64,000 nucleotides of DNA, taken from contig NZ_CP155567.1 of the NCBI RefSeq assembly GCF_039696035.1, positions 4,087,001 through 4,151,000 of the forward strand. The letters run 5' to 3'. The position numbers were made by a program, and so were the translations under genes. Source of the DNA: Microbulbifer sp. SAOS-129_SWC. GTDB lineage: Bacteria > Pseudomonadota > Gammaproteobacteria > Pseudomonadales > Cellvibrionaceae. This document shows positions 1 through 9,985 of this stretch, in pieces (the first letter of the stretch is position 1; every line of letters begins with the position of its first letter). The notes below the pieces were generated by a model. It worked only from the letters and a program-made list of their open reading frames with translations, ran no database searches and was not told the DNA's origin.

Positions 1-2
1 GC

Positions 3-1274
3 GAGGAGCTCACCGCCGCGATGCTCGCCGAAGTGCCGCGGGACAAACTGATCGGGCTGGTATCGATCAAGGGATCGGCCAACAGCCACGTGGCCATCAT
101 CGCCCGCGCCATGGGCCTGCCGGCGGTCATGGGCGCGCAGGAGCTGCCCTACGAACAGGTCGACGGCGCCGAGCTGGTGGTCGACGGCTACCGCGGCGAA
201 CTGCACATTCACCCCGGCCGCGAACTGCGCCGCCGCTTCGACGCCATCGTCGCCGAGGAGCGCGAACTGGCGCGCAACCTCGACCACCTGGCCGGCCTGC
301 CGGCGGAAACCGCCGACGGTCACCGCGTGCGGCTGTGGGTCAATACCGGGCTGATGGCCGACGTGGTGCGCTCGCTGGAGCGCGGCGCCGAGGGCGTGGG
401 CCTGTACCGCACCGAAGTGCCTTTCTTGTTGCGCGACCGCTTCCCGTCCGAGGAGGAGCAGCGCGAGATCTACCGCGAGCAGCTGGCCGCCTTCGCCCCG
501 CGCCCGGTCACCATGCGCACGCTGGATATCGGCGGCGACAAGGCGCTGGCCTATTTCCCCATCGAGGAAACCAACCCGTTCCTCGGCTGGCGCGGCATCC
601 GCGTGACCCTCGACCACCCGGAGATCTTCCTGGGGCAGGTGCGCGCGATGATGAAAGCCAGCCTGGGCCTCGACAACCTGCGCATCATGCTGCCGATGAT
701 CAGCGGCGTGGGCGAGCTGGAAGCGGCGCGCAAACTGGTGCAGCGCGCCCACACCGAGCTGGTGGACGAGGGCTTCGAGATCCAGATGCCGCCGCTCGGC
801 ATCATGATCGAGGTCCCCTCGGCGGTATACCAGGCGCGCGAGCTGGCCGAGCGGGTGGATTTCATCTCCGTGGGCAGCAATGACCTGACCCAGTACCTGC
901 TGGCGGTGGACCGCAACAACAGCCGCGTGGCCAATATCTACCACGCCCTGCACCCGGCGGTGCTGCGCGCCCTGTGCGATGTGGTCACAGCCGGCCACGC
1001 CGCCGACACCAAGGTGGGCATCTGCGGCGAGCTGGCCGGCGATCCCGGCGGCGCGCTGCTGCTGGTGGCGATGGGCTACGACGTACTGTCGATGAACGCC
1101 ACCAACCTGCCGCGGGTCAAGGCCGCGCTGCGCGCCGTGCGCAAGGCGGACACCGACCTGCTGCTGCAGCAGGTGCTGGCCATGCACGCGCCGGAAGAGG
1201 TCGAGGAAACGGTGCAGGCCTACCTGAAGCGGCTGGGCCTGAAAGCGCTGCTGCAGCCGGCCGCGGGTCAGTAA
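3..1274 (+). CDS. ptsP: Phosphoenolpyruvate-protein phosphotransferase PtsP (EI-Ntr), 3' part
   Basis: The frame is open from the window edge, so the start is missing; the first ATG in frame is at 21 but the preceding codons already read as protein. The fragment holds the phosphohistidine loop (G-S-A-N-S-H, His codon at 87-89) and the whole PEP-binding TIM barrel, with DIGGDKALAYF, GIRVTLDHPEIF, LPMISGV, IEVPSA, GSNDLTQYLLAVDR and GICGELAGDP. The family passes phosphate from PEP to NPr. Assignment to PtsP rather than PtsI is inference from the extended C-terminus and chromosomal setting; the N-terminal GAF domain that would prove it lies outside the window. Confidence 0.85.
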   Translation, partial: EELTAAMLAEVPRDKLIGLVSIKGSANSHVAIIARAMGLPAVMGAQELPYEQVDGAELVVDGYRGELHIHPGRELRRRFDAIVAEERELARNLDHLAGLPAETADGHRVRLWVNTGLMADVVRSLERGAEGVGLYRTEVPFLLRDRFPSEEEQREIYREQLAAFAPRPVTMRTLDIGGDKALAYFPIEETNPFLGWRGIRVTLDHPEIFLGQVRAMMKASLGLDNLRIMLPMISGVGELEAARKLVQRAHTELVDEGFEIQMPPLGIMIEVPSAVYQARELAERVDFISVGSNDLTQYLLAVDRNNSRVANIYHALHPAVLRALCDVVTAGHAADTKVGICGELAGDPGGALLLVAMGYDVLSMNATNLPRVKAALRAVRKADTDLLLQQVLAMHAPEEVEETVQAYLKRLGLKALLQPAAGQ

Positions 1275-1383
1275 ATACCGGCCGCCGCGGCCACCTTCAC
1301 AATTCTTCATGCGGGCTTCAGTCTCTTCAGACAGCCCCGCACTCCAATAAGCGCCACCGATTGGCACTTTATTGGAGACCCCC

Positions 1384-2469
1384 ATGGACACAAGACTCTG
1401 CACAATTCTGCTGGCTCTGCTGCTGGCAACACCGGCACTGGCGGCCCTGCCCGAGGCCGGCCCCGCGGACGCAGGCCTCAATTCAGACACCCTCGCGGGC
1501 CTCGCGCGGGCGGTGGAACAAGACAAGTTCCACAAGCTCACCAGCGTGCTGGTCGCCAGAAACGGCAAGCTGGTCTACGAGCACTACTTCAACGGCAGTG
1601 ACCGCGACACACTGCACAATACCCGCTCGCTGACCAAGACCGTCACCGCGCTGCTGCTCGGCGCGGCGATCGATCGCAAGGCCATCGCCGGCGTGCGCGC
1701 GCGCGTGGTCGATTTCTTCCCCTCCTTTCAGCCCCTTGCCAATCCCGATCCGCAGAAGTCCGCCATGACCCTGGAGGACCTGCTGACCATGAGTTCACCG
1801 CTCGAATGCGACGATGAGAACAGCTTCTCGCGCGGGCACGAAGAGCGCATGTACCTGGTGCGGGACTGGGTCAGGTTTGCGCTGGACCTGCCAGTGCGCG
1901 GTTTTCCGGCCTGGGTGAGCAAGCCGGCGGACTCCCCCTACGGCCGCGCCTTCTCCTACTGCACTGCCGACAGTGTGCTGCTGGGGGCCGCGATCGAGGC
2001 CGCCACCGGTCAGCGCCTCGACCGCTACGCCGCGACCACGCTCTACCGGCCACTGGGCATCGACAGGGTAAAGTGGCAGTACACGCCAACCGGTGGCGCC
2101 ATGCCCGGCGGCGGCACCAGCTATCGCAGCCGCGACCTGCTCAAGTTCGGGTTGTTGCTGAACCAGCACGGCCGCTGGCGCGAGCGGCAGGTGGTCTCCG
2201 CCCACTGGATCGACGCCATGCTGACGCCGCGGGCGGTGCCGCGCGAGCACTACGAATACGGCTACCAGCTGTGGCGCGCGCCGTTCGAACTGGACGGCCG
2301 ACCGGTAAAAGCCTGGGCGATGGCGGGCAACGGCGGCAACTACGTATTCGTGATGCCGGAATTGTCACTGGTCGCGGTCATCACCAGCACCGCTTACGGC
2401 GAGTCCTACGGCCACCCGCAGAGTCACCGACTCTTCCAGCAATATATCCTCGACGCCCTGCACCCCTGA
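1384..2469 (+). CDS. Secreted serine hydrolase, class C beta-lactamase fold
   Basis: 361 aa. The reading frame extends to a TTG at 1372, but the ATG at 1384 starts a clean signal peptide (MDTRLCTILLALLLATPALA) and has a GGAG about 6 bases upstream, so I chose it. S82-L-T-K85 is the SxxK acylation motif and Y192-C-T stands where the family has YxN. The fold is shared by AmpC, penicillin-binding proteins and esterases; nothing here fixes the substrate, and an esterase or D-amino-peptidase role is as likely as beta-lactam hydrolysis. It is a single gene, convergent with the regulator that follows. Confidence 0.8.
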   Translation: MDTRLCTILLALLLATPALAALPEAGPADAGLNSDTLAGLARAVEQDKFHKLTSVLVARNGKLVYEHYFNGSDRDTLHNTRSLTKTVTALLLGAAIDRKAIAGVRARVVDFFPSFQPLANPDPQKSAMTLEDLLTMSSPLECDDENSFSRGHEERMYLVRDWVRFALDLPVRGFPAWVSKPADSPYGRAFSYCTADSVLLGAAIEAATGQRLDRYAATTLYRPLGIDRVKWQYTPTGGAMPGGGTSYRSRDLLKFGLLLNQHGRWRERQVVSAHWIDAMLTPRAVPREHYEYGYQLWRAPFELDGRPVKAWAMAGNGGNYVFVMPELSLVAVITSTAYGESYGHPQSHRLFQQYILDALHP

Positions 2470-2483
2470 TCCGGCTGCGCCCC

Positions 2484-4058
2484 TCACAGCGGTACCCGCG
2501 GGCGCAATTCGGGTGGCACCTGCTCACGCTGCGCGCGCACCGTTTCCGCGATGCGATCGATCACCCGGGCAAAACGCGGTGCGCCGCGCAGACCCGCAAA
2601 CAGCGGTGATACGCGCAGGTAGGCGCTGTCGCGGTAGCCGCGATCCACCGCCGCCTGCAGCGCGTACACAGCCGCAGACGTCGCCCCCTGCGCCTGCAGC
2701 AGCAGGGCCTGCTCCAGCCACAGGGATGGGGCATTCACACCCCGCGCGCGCTGCGCGTGCAGGGCCGCCAGGCGCTGCGGTATCCAGTCGACGGAAGCCG
2801 GCGTCTGGTACAGCCGCCGCAGCGTATCGAAATACGGATCGGAGGGCCGCGCCTGGTGGGCCCTGCCAAAGCTCGCCTGCGCCTCGTCGCGCTTCCCCGC
2901 CAGCAGCGCCAGCTCACCCTGCAGCTGCCACAAATCCGGGTGCACCGGTCGCGTGGCGGCGCGTTCGAGCAGAGCCCGCGCCTGGCTGAAACGGCCCTGT
3001 AAAAAGAGGCTTCTGGGGTAGGCGACGTTGGAGAAAAGGTTGTCCGGATACAGCTCGAAGCTGCGCGCATACAGCACCTCGGCGGCGGCCGGGTAGCCGA
3101 GCAGTTCGTAGTCGCGCGCCAGCTGCAGGTCGTTGAAGGTCTGGCCCGGATCGTCATCGCGCACCGACAGGTTGATGGCCAGCGCCTGCGCCAGTTCCCC
3201 CTGCTGCGCGAGCAGATAGGCCAGTGCGGTGCGGCTGCCGCTCTGCTGCGGCGGTGCCAGCGCCACCGCGCGCCGGTAGGCGGCGATAGCCGCATCCACC
3301 TCGCCGCGGCAGTCCAGCGCATAGCCCAGGGCATCGTGGGCGCGGTAGTTATCCGGCTCGCGCTCGAGCACCCGGCGCGCCAGCGCCTCGGCCCGGTCCG
3401 CCCATTCGGTATCGCCGTCGTAGCGGCACACCCTGGCGCTGTAGGTAAAACTGAGCCCCAGTTGCGCGCGCGCATTGTCCGGCACCGACACCAGCACCTG
3501 CCGGTAGAGTGCCGCCGCGCGCGCATTGTTATCCCGCTGACCGATACCGGCGTAGTAATCGGCGCGGGCGAGCAGATCGCCGCGCGGATCCGGGGACTGT
3601 CGCGGCGCACCACCACCGAGCGTCCACCATACCGCCGACGCGCTTGCGGCGATCGCCGTGACCAGCGCGGCGGCGCGCCAGTGGCGCCATCCCGCCGACG
3701 CATTGCGGCGCGGCGACGGTACTGGCCCGGCACCGGTGGCGTGCGGCCGCGGCGCCGTCGCGAGCTGGTAGCCACTGCCGCGTACCGAGCGGATATAGCG
3801 CGGGCTGCGACCGTCATCGCCCAGCGCGGAGCGCAGCAGCCTGACACGCTGGGTCACCGTCTCTTCGTTGACGATGCTCGGCGCCCACACGCCGGCAATC
3901 AGCGCGTCAAACGAAACCACGTCCGCGCCGCGTTCGAGCATGAAAGCCAGCAGGCGAAAGCTGAGGCCGGAGACATTCAGCAGTACATCGCCGCGCCGTA
4001 CCTGCTGGCGCGCGAGATCGATGGTCAGGTCATCCAGTTGGTAGTGCATGATGGGCAT
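2484..4058 (-). CDS. Membrane-anchored winged-helix transcriptional regulator with TPR sensor domain (CadC/ToxR type)
   Basis: 524 aa from the ATG at 4058; the frame runs on to 4106 but that stretch has no domain character. Residues ~5-100 are an OmpR/PhoB-type winged helix ending in RYIRSVRGSGYQL. Residues ~128-148 form one membrane segment (AAALVTAIAASASAVWWTL). The remainder is a periplasmic alpha-helical part with TPR-like A/L/Y spacing. This architecture is that of one-component regulators that read an extracytoplasmic signal and bind DNA directly. Its target is unknown; no obvious partner lies next to it. Confidence 0.8.
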   Translation of the reverse strand: MPIMHYQLDDLTIDLARQQVRRGDVLLNVSGLSFRLLAFMLERGADVVSFDALIAGVWAPSIVNEETVTQRVRLLRSALGDDGRSPRYIRSVRGSGYQLATAPRPHATGAGPVPSPRRNASAGWRHWRAAALVTAIAASASAVWWTLGGGAPRQSPDPRGDLLARADYYAGIGQRDNNARAAALYRQVLVSVPDNARAQLGLSFTYSARVCRYDGDTEWADRAEALARRVLEREPDNYRAHDALGYALDCRGEVDAAIAAYRRAVALAPPQQSGSRTALAYLLAQQGELAQALAINLSVRDDDPGQTFNDLQLARDYELLGYPAAAEVLYARSFELYPDNLFSNVAYPRSLFLQGRFSQARALLERAATRPVHPDLWQLQGELALLAGKRDEAQASFGRAHQARPSDPYFDTLRRLYQTPASVDWIPQRLAALHAQRARGVNAPSLWLEQALLLQAQGATSAAVYALQAAVDRGYRDSAYLRVSPLFAGLRGAPRFARVIDRIAETVRAQREQVPPELRPRVPL

Positions 4059-4133
4059 CGCGTTTTCGGATCGCACAGTGTAAGCGAAGCCCGTGCCGCG
4101 GTTCACCTGCTCGCCGGCCGCGTTTATACGGGC

Positions 4134-4171
4134 AAAAAAAAGCCGCCCCGGTAACCGGGGCGGCTTTTTTT
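4134..4171. terminator. Bidirectional rho-independent terminator
   Basis: An 11-bp perfect GC-rich stem (4141-4151 with 4155-4165, loop TAA) is flanked by A7 on the left and T7 on the right, so it can work on both strands. It lies just after the gcvH stop (minus strand) and before the regulator start. Confidence 0.9.
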
Positions 4172-4224
4172 AACTCGGGATGTTCAACGTGGTATCAATG
4201 CGATCCCCACGCCGGCGCTCCCGC

Positions 4225-4611
4225 TCAGTCTTCGGATTCGGTCTTGTAGGCCTCGGCGTCGAGCATCTTGTCCAGCTCGCTGACATCGCTCGGCTTGATG
4301 CGGTAGAACCAGCCATCGTCATACGGAGAGGAGTTGACGGTTTCCGGCGCGTCTTCCAGCGCTTCGTTGACTTCGATGACCTCGCCGGACACCGGCGCGT
4401 AAACGTCACTGGCCGCTTTCACGGACTCAACGACACCGGCTTCGTCGCCAGCCGCCAGGGTAGTGCCCACGTCCGGGGTTTCCACATAGACGACATCGCC
4501 GAGCGCGTCCTGGGCGTGATCGCTGATGCCGACGGTCACAGTGCCGTCCTCTTCCAGGCGCGCCCACTCGTGGCTGGACAGGTATTTCAGTTCGCTGCGG
4601 ATTTCACTCAT
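4225..4611 (-). CDS. gcvH: Glycine cleavage system H protein
   Basis: 128 aa, the usual length. The lipoyl attachment site is E-S-V-K65-A-A-S-D; the N-terminus ([24 protein letters not shown]) and the motif GDVVYVETP are typical. The lipoyl arm on K65 shuttles the aminomethyl group from the P protein to the T protein. It lies 91 bases downstream of gcvT on the same strand and ends before a strong terminator. The gcvP gene that normally completes the set is not in the window. Confidence 0.96.
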   Translation of the reverse strand: MSEIRSELKYLSSHEWARLEEDGTVTVGISDHAQDALGDVVYVETPDVGTTLAAGDEAGVVESVKAASDVYAPVSGEVIEVNEALEDAPETVNSSPYDDGWFYRIKPSDVSELDKMLDAEAYKTESED

Positions 4612-4702
4612 GCTGTGATCCCTCGATTAAGCATTGCTAGTTTTTCAAATTCGGATCCGGGCCGGACGGCGTGCCGTCCGGCCGGTAGTTCGGCGGCAGG
4701 GG

Positions 4703-5791
4703 TCAGATCACCGACTTGCCGTTGCGCACGAAACAGGGTTTTACCACCTTGACCGGCACCAGCTTCTTGCGCATTTCCACCTGGGCGGTGTCGCCCACGT
4801 TCACCGGTACCCGCGCCAGTGCGATGGAGTGGCCCAGGGTCGGGGAAAAAGTGCCGCTGGTGATGATACCGCGGTCTTCGCTGCCGTCCACTACCACTGC
4901 CTGGTCGGCGCGCAGTACACCGCGCTCCTCGAGCACCAGGCCCACCAGTTTCTGCTGCACACCGCCGGCCTTTTCCTCGGTCAGCGGGCCGCGGCCGATA
5001 AAATCGCGCTCTTCCGGCTGCCAGGCGATGGTCCAGCCCATGTTGGCCACCAGCGGCGAGGTATCCTCGTCCATCTCGTGGCCGTACAGGTTCATACCCG
5101 CTTCCAGGCGCAGGGTGTCGCGCGCGCCGAGTCCGCAGGGGGCCACACCGGCATCCGCCAGCGCACGCCAGAAGCCCGGTGCATCGTCGGCGGCCAGCAT
5201 GATCTCGAGACCGTCTTCACCGGTGTAGCCGGTGCGGGCCACGAACCAGTCGCCGCGGGCGACACTCTGGAACACCTTGAGGTCGTCGATGGCGGCGGTC
5301 CACTCGATGCCCAGTACCTCTTTGACCTTGTCCAGCGCCTGCGGGCCCTGAATGGCGACCATGGCCAGATGCGGGCGCTCGGTCAGGGTCACGTCGAAGC
5401 CGGCGGTGTGCTGCTGCATCCACGCCAGATCCTTCTCGCGGGTGGCACAGTTGACCACCACGCGGTAGCCCGACTCGCGCAGGTAGACGATCAGGTCATC
5501 GATAACGCCGCCCTTGTCGTTGAGCATGCCGGTGTACAGCGCCTTGCCGGGGTTGCCGTCGAGTTTGGCCACGTCGTTGGCGAGCAGGTAGCGCAGATAA
5601 TCGCGGGCGCCGTCACCGTCGATATCCACCACGGTCATATGGGAGACATCGAACATGCCGGCCGCGGTGCGCACCTGGTTGTGCTCCTCCAGCTGCGAGC
5701 CGTAATGCAGCGGCATGTCCCAACCGCCAAAATCCACTATTTTGCCGCCCATAGCGACATGCGTGTCATACAGAGGCGTTCTGTTTCCCAT
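4703..5791 (-). CDS. gcvT: Aminomethyltransferase, glycine cleavage T protein
   Basis: 362 aa, full length. Family landmarks include the N-terminal [20 protein letters not shown], the [10 protein letters not shown] segment, and the folate-binding region with [11 protein letters not shown]. The enzyme releases ammonia from the H-protein-bound intermediate and passes the one-carbon unit to tetrahydrofolate. The ATG at 5791 leaves a normal N-terminus. First gene of a gcvT-gcvH unit; I looked for a glycine riboswitch in the leader (5792-5930, minus strand) and saw none. Confidence 0.95.
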   Translation of the reverse strand: MGNRTPLYDTHVAMGGKIVDFGGWDMPLHYGSQLEEHNQVRTAAGMFDVSHMTVVDIDGDGARDYLRYLLANDVAKLDGNPGKALYTGMLNDKGGVIDDLIVYLRESGYRVVVNCATREKDLAWMQQHTAGFDVTLTERPHLAMVAIQGPQALDKVKEVLGIEWTAAIDDLKVFQSVARGDWFVARTGYTGEDGLEIMLAADDAPGFWRALADAGVAPCGLGARDTLRLEAGMNLYGHEMDEDTSPLVANMGWTIAWQPEERDFIGRGPLTEEKAGGVQQKLVGLVLEERGVLRADQAVVVDGSEDRGIITSGTFSPTLGHSIALARVPVNVGDTAQVEMRKKLVPVKVVKPCFVRNGKSVI

Positions 5792-6177
5792 CTTTTGTTC
5801 TCGATTCGCTAAAAATGAAAGCCGGGTATTTTAACGGGCACCCTGCGGCAGTGGCCAGACGGCAATATCCTGCAAGCCTAGCAGGCGACGGGACTTAAAC
5901 CTGCGCCCCGCGCCCGCCGCCGACAATCATGCGGTTTGCCGCGGAATGTACAAAAAGGCTGGTCGCGGCGGGCATGAAACGCCCCGACCGCCGCCCCTGC
6001 CCGCGCCGCGACCCCTCCCGTTATTCTGGACTGAGCCCCGCAGATTTTCCCACCGCCACGCCCCGTTCCAGGGGTCCGGTGCGGGGCGGACCGCCGCTCT
6101 CACGGGACAGGACACCGCGCAGTCAAATGTAAAGAAAGGTAATATCGCCGCATAATTACAAATAACCGGTCCCGATT
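5792..6177. other. Intergenic region between divergent gcvT and the DUF5916 gene
   Basis: 386 bases of very GC-rich sequence. Small open frames on both strands are shadows without ribosome sites. The stretch must hold the two divergent promoters; a TTAAAAT on the minus strand near 5830 could be a -10 box for gcvT. No riboswitch aptamer or repeat was seen. Confidence 0.5.
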
Positions 6178-8460
6178 ATGCATCTCTTTCTTCCGGCCAG
6201 GCGCCAGCTCGGCCGTCTTGCGCTCGTATCTGCGCTTTCCAGCCTGTTCTGCCACAGCGCGCTCGCCGCCGCCCCGGTGACGGAGTCTCCTCTGGTAGTG
6301 CGCGGCGACAACATCGCCGTCCCCCACGTCGAGCGGTCCGCGGTGATCGACGGGGTGCTGGATGACGGCATCTGGGACAGCGCCACCCGCGTGCCGCTCA
6401 ACTATGAAACCCGGCCGCGGGAGAATGTGCCGCCGACGGTGACAACCGACGCCTACCTGGTGGAAGACGGCCGCACCCTGTATATCGCCTTTGTCGCCAG
6501 CGACCCCCGCCCGGAAGAAATCCGCGCGTTCATGCGCGGTCGCGACAGTGCCTACGCCGACGACTTTGTCGGCGTCACCCTGGACACCTTCAACGACCAG
6601 CGCCGCGCCTTCGAGTTCTTTGCCAATCCGCTCGGCGTGCAAATGGACCTGATCAACGACGACGTCAACGGCAACGAGGACGACTCCTGGAATGCCACCT
6701 GGGACTCGGCCGGCGAGATCGGCGAGGACGGCTATGTAGTGGAGATGGCCATACCGCTGAATATCCTGCGCTTCCAGGGCGGCCTCAAAACCCAGGTGTG
6801 GGGCGTCGACCTGCTGCGCTTCCGCCCGCGCAAGGACCGCGAGCGCATCTCCAACAACCCCCTGGATCGCGACCGCTCCTGCTACCTGTGCCAGCTGGGC
6901 AAACTGGAGGGCTTCCGCAGCGCCGAGCCCGGGCGCAATCTGGAGATAGTCCCCACCACCACCGCCTCGCGCAGCGAGAGCCGCGATCCGGAGGCCGGCG
7001 AGGACTGGCAAAACGGCGACGGCAATACCGAAATGGGTGTGGACATGCGCTGGGGTATCTCCGCCAACTCCACCCTCAACGCCACCCTCAACCCGGACTT
7101 CTCCCAGGTCGAAGCGGACGTGGCGCAGCTGGATGTAAACACCAACTTCTCGCTCTTTTACCCGGAGCGGCGCCCGTTCTTTCTCGACAGCGCCGACTAT
7201 TTCGAAACCTTCCTGCCGATCGTGCACACGCGCAATATCGGCAGCCCGGACTACGGGGTGAAGTTCACCAGCAAGGCCGACAACAACACTACCGGTGTGT
7301 TTGTCGCCGACGACCAGCAGACCAATTTCGTCGTCCCCGGGGTGGAGAGCTCGGATATCGCCAACTACGACAGCACCAGCCAGAACGCCGTGGTGCGCTA
7401 CCGGCGCGACTTCGGCCAGGGCTCCACCGTCGGCGCGCTGGTCACCAGCCGCAGCGCCGAGGACTACCTGAACCAGGTCTACGGTGTCGATGGCAAATAC
7501 CGCCTCAATGAGAACGACAGCCTCGAAGCGCAGCTGCTCGCCTCAAAATCGGAGAACCCGCAACAGGTGCAGGACGACTACGAGCTGGCGGCAACGCAGA
7601 GCGATACCGCCGGCCAGCTGCGCTACCGCCACAACTCGCGCAACTGGTCGTGGAAAATCGCCCACCAGCAGTTCGGCAAGGATTTCCGTTCCGATCTCGG
7701 CTTTATCACCCAGGTCGGGTACCAGAAGTCCGTCGCCGGTCTCGGCCACACCTGGCACGGCGAGCGCGACAACTGGTGGAACCGCATCGAGATGTACGGC
7801 GACTGGGATATCACCCACGACGAGGACGGCAGGTTGCTGGAGCGGGAACTGGAGGGCTACGTGTTTCTGGAGGGGCCGCTGCAACTGCACGTGGAGTTCG
7901 GCGGCCTGACCCGCGTGCAGGATTTCGCCGGCGAGCTGTACGACCAGCAACTGCTGTCGCTCTACAGCGAGTTCCGCCCGCTGCCCGGACTCTACTTCGG
8001 TGCCTATACCCGCGTCGGCGACGCCATCGACTACGACAACAACCGCGCCGGCGACATGGTGCAGTTCGACCCGAAGATCACCTGGAATATCGGCCGCCAT
8101 CTCGAAGCGCGCCTGCGGCACAATTACCGCACCCTCGATGTCGATGGCGGGCGCCTGTTTACCGCCAACCTGACCGACCTGCGCCTGAGCTACCAGTTCA
8201 ACAACCGCAGCGCCCTGCGGCTGACCCTGCAGCATGCGGATATCGAACGGGACCTGGCGCTGTACCTGGACACCGAGGACCTGTCCCAGCAGAACCGCAG
8301 CCTCGGTTCGCAACTGCTCTACTCCTACAAGGTCAATCCGCAGACGGTGTTTTTCCTCGGCTATTCCGACCAGGCGCTGGACAATGACGCGCTCGACCGG
8401 ATGGAAAAAACCGACCGCTCGGTGTTCCTGAAATTGAGCTACGCCTGGCTGCCCGACTGA
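6178..8460 (+). CDS. DUF5916 family outer-membrane protein with CBM9-like N-terminal domain
   Basis: 760 aa. Signal peptide ~1-31 (ends SALAAAP). Residues ~50-230 resemble the family-9 carbohydrate-binding-like domain (AVIDGVLDDGIWDSA ... AYLVEDGRTLYIAFVASDPRP). The remainder is rich in alternating aromatic/polar strands typical of a beta-barrel (FYPERRPFFLDSADYF, SLGSQLLYSYKVNPQTVFFLGYSD). DUF5916 proteins are widespread in marine Proteobacteria and Bacteroidetes and their substrate is not established; a role in uptake or surface binding is inference. Single gene. Confidence 0.75.
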   Translation: MHLFLPARRQLGRLALVSALSSLFCHSALAAAPVTESPLVVRGDNIAVPHVERSAVIDGVLDDGIWDSATRVPLNYETRPRENVPPTVTTDAYLVEDGRTLYIAFVASDPRPEEIRAFMRGRDSAYADDFVGVTLDTFNDQRRAFEFFANPLGVQMDLINDDVNGNEDDSWNATWDSAGEIGEDGYVVEMAIPLNILRFQGGLKTQVWGVDLLRFRPRKDRERISNNPLDRDRSCYLCQLGKLEGFRSAEPGRNLEIVPTTTASRSESRDPEAGEDWQNGDGNTEMGVDMRWGISANSTLNATLNPDFSQVEADVAQLDVNTNFSLFYPERRPFFLDSADYFETFLPIVHTRNIGSPDYGVKFTSKADNNTTGVFVADDQQTNFVVPGVESSDIANYDSTSQNAVVRYRRDFGQGSTVGALVTSRSAEDYLNQVYGVDGKYRLNENDSLEAQLLASKSENPQQVQDDYELAATQSDTAGQLRYRHNSRNWSWKIAHQQFGKDFRSDLGFITQVGYQKSVAGLGHTWHGERDNWWNRIEMYGDWDITHDEDGRLLERELEGYVFLEGPLQLHVEFGGLTRVQDFAGELYDQQLLSLYSEFRPLPGLYFGAYTRVGDAIDYDNNRAGDMVQFDPKITWNIGRHLEARLRHNYRTLDVDGGRLFTANLTDLRLSYQFNNRSALRLTLQHADIERDLALYLDTEDLSQQNRSLGSQLLYSYKVNPQTVFFLGYSDQALDNDALDRMEKTDRSVFLKLSYAWLPD

Positions 8461-8553
8461 GCCGATAATTTTTGCTTTGCAGGCAGCGCACTCCGGTGTA
8501 TAAGCCTTTCCGTCGGCGCGCCCGCGCCGGCGGATTTTCCGGAGCCCACCCGT

Positions 8554-9237
8554 TTGCACAACACCGCTGCGACACCGCCGGACCAGCACGGTCCCCACGG
8601 TGGCGACCCCTTTGACCCCATCGCTGCCGCACTGCGTGAACACGGCTATGTGGTGCTGCCCGCGCCACTGCCGCCGAGCCTGCTCGGCGCCCTGCTGCGC
8701 CACTTCAGGTCCATCGACCCGGGGCAATTCAAGCGGGCCGGTATCGGCCGCGAGGACGAACACCAGCTAAACCGCTTCGTGCGCGGTGACGAGATTTTCT
8801 GGCTGGATCGGGGCAACCCGGCGGTGCAGGCCTATTTGAGCTGGATGGAGGAACTGCGCCTGGGGCTGAACCGGCGCCTGTTTCTGGGGCTGTTCGACTA
8901 CGAGTGCCACTACGCCTATTACGACCGCGGCACCTTCTACAAAAAGCACCTGGACGCCTTCAAGGGCAACACCAACCGCATGGTCAGCACGGTGCTCTAC
9001 CTGACCCCCAACTGGCAGCCCCGCGACGGTGGCGAGCTGTTGGTCTATCCACCGGACAGCATGGCCGTAGCCGCGGAACCGCTGCTGAAGGTGGCACCGC
9101 GTTTCGGTCAGATGGTGATTTTTCTCAGCGAGGAATTTCCCCACGAAGTGCTGACGGTCAACCGGCCGCGCTACAGTGTTACCGGCTGGTTCCGGGTCAA
9201 CAACAGCCTCGGCGACGCCATCGACCCGGCGCGCTGA
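8554..9237 (+). CDS. 2-oxoglutarate/Fe(II)-dependent oxygenase
   Basis: 227 aa starting at TTG 8554, supported by GGAG at 8541-8544. The double-stranded beta-helix carries H132-x-D134 (YKKHLDAF), distal H197 (FPHEVL) and R206 for the 2-oxoglutarate carboxylate (NRPRYSVTGWF). These are the iron and cosubstrate ligands of the prolyl-4-hydroxylase/SM-20 type. The substrate cannot be told from sequence. It starts 93 bases after the DUF5916 gene and may be cotranscribed with it. Confidence 0.85.
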   Translation: MHNTAATPPDQHGPHGGDPFDPIAAALREHGYVVLPAPLPPSLLGALLRHFRSIDPGQFKRAGIGREDEHQLNRFVRGDEIFWLDRGNPAVQAYLSWMEELRLGLNRRLFLGLFDYECHYAYYDRGTFYKKHLDAFKGNTNRMVSTVLYLTPNWQPRDGGELLVYPPDSMAVAAEPLLKVAPRFGQMVIFLSEEFPHEVLTVNRPRYSVTGWFRVNNSLGDAIDPAR

Positions 9238-9298
9238 CGGCGCCCGCACCGCCCGCAGGCGGCGCGGCACGCGCCCAGAGAGAAACGGATGGCGGTGC

Positions 9299-9865
9299 TC
9301 AGTGCACCGGTGCCATGCTCCGCCACAGGTCGGCGAAGGTCGGCGCGGCATCGATATCGATGTCAGCGTGCAGGCGCATACCCACCTCGGAAGCACTGAT
9401 CAGGCCGCGCACGTGGTGGTTGTGCAGATCCACTACCAGGCAGTCGCGCTGGCGGTTGCGACGCATCGCGTCGAGCACGTCGCGGATACTGCTGTTCGCC
9501 ACCTGCTGGTAACTCAGCATTTTCAGATCACCGCGCGGGCGCATCAGGTCGCCCACGGTCAATTCCTCTCGCGGCGTGCCGGAAGCAACGCGCTGCATGA
9601 TGCTCTGGTAGGTGACATCCTCGGCGGTAAGCAGGCCGGTAAAGGTGCCGTCGCGGTCCACTACCAGCACCGCGCTCAGGTGACCGGCACTCATGATCTG
9701 CGCGGCATTGCGCGCCGACACTGCCGGCGTCAGCAACGACGGGTGGTGACTCTTGAAATCCGACACGAAACTGAGTGCAGGGGAATCCAGCGACAACTCG
9801 CTAAACTCATCCGGGAATACCAGTTTGTCGAAATCCTGCAGTTGGAAAAAATCAAAGTTCTTCAT
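9299..9865 (-). CDS. CBS-domain protein
   Basis: 188 aa from ATG 9865, which has a GAGAG about 8 bases upstream; an in-frame GTG at 9874 is less well placed. Two CBS motifs are visible (AAQIMSAGHLSAVLVVDRDG and a second ending DCLVVDLHNHHVRGLISASEVG). Such pairs bind adenosine nucleotides and regulate partner proteins. The N-terminal ~40 residues (KNFDFFQLQDFDKLVFPDE) have no known domain. It is convergent with the oxygenase gene. Confidence 0.8.
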   Translation of the reverse strand: MKNFDFFQLQDFDKLVFPDEFSELSLDSPALSFVSDFKSHHPSLLTPAVSARNAAQIMSAGHLSAVLVVDRDGTFTGLLTAEDVTYQSIMQRVASGTPREELTVGDLMRPRGDLKMLSYQQVANSSIRDVLDAMRRNRQRDCLVVDLHNHHVRGLISASEVGMRLHADIDIDAAPTFADLWRSMAPVH

Positions 9866-9985
9866 TGGTAACACTCTCTGGGTGTCGCGCCGCGGTCATC
9901 GCTGCGGCGCCGACGCTAACTCGATTCCGACAGTCCCTGCGCGAGGCAGCGGCGGGCGGAAATTTACAGGTCAGGGGGACGGAGT

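Noticed and set aside
5792..5930. Glycine riboswitch upstream of gcvT
   Set aside because: No tandem aptamer motifs were visible on the minus strand; only a short GC-rich leader.
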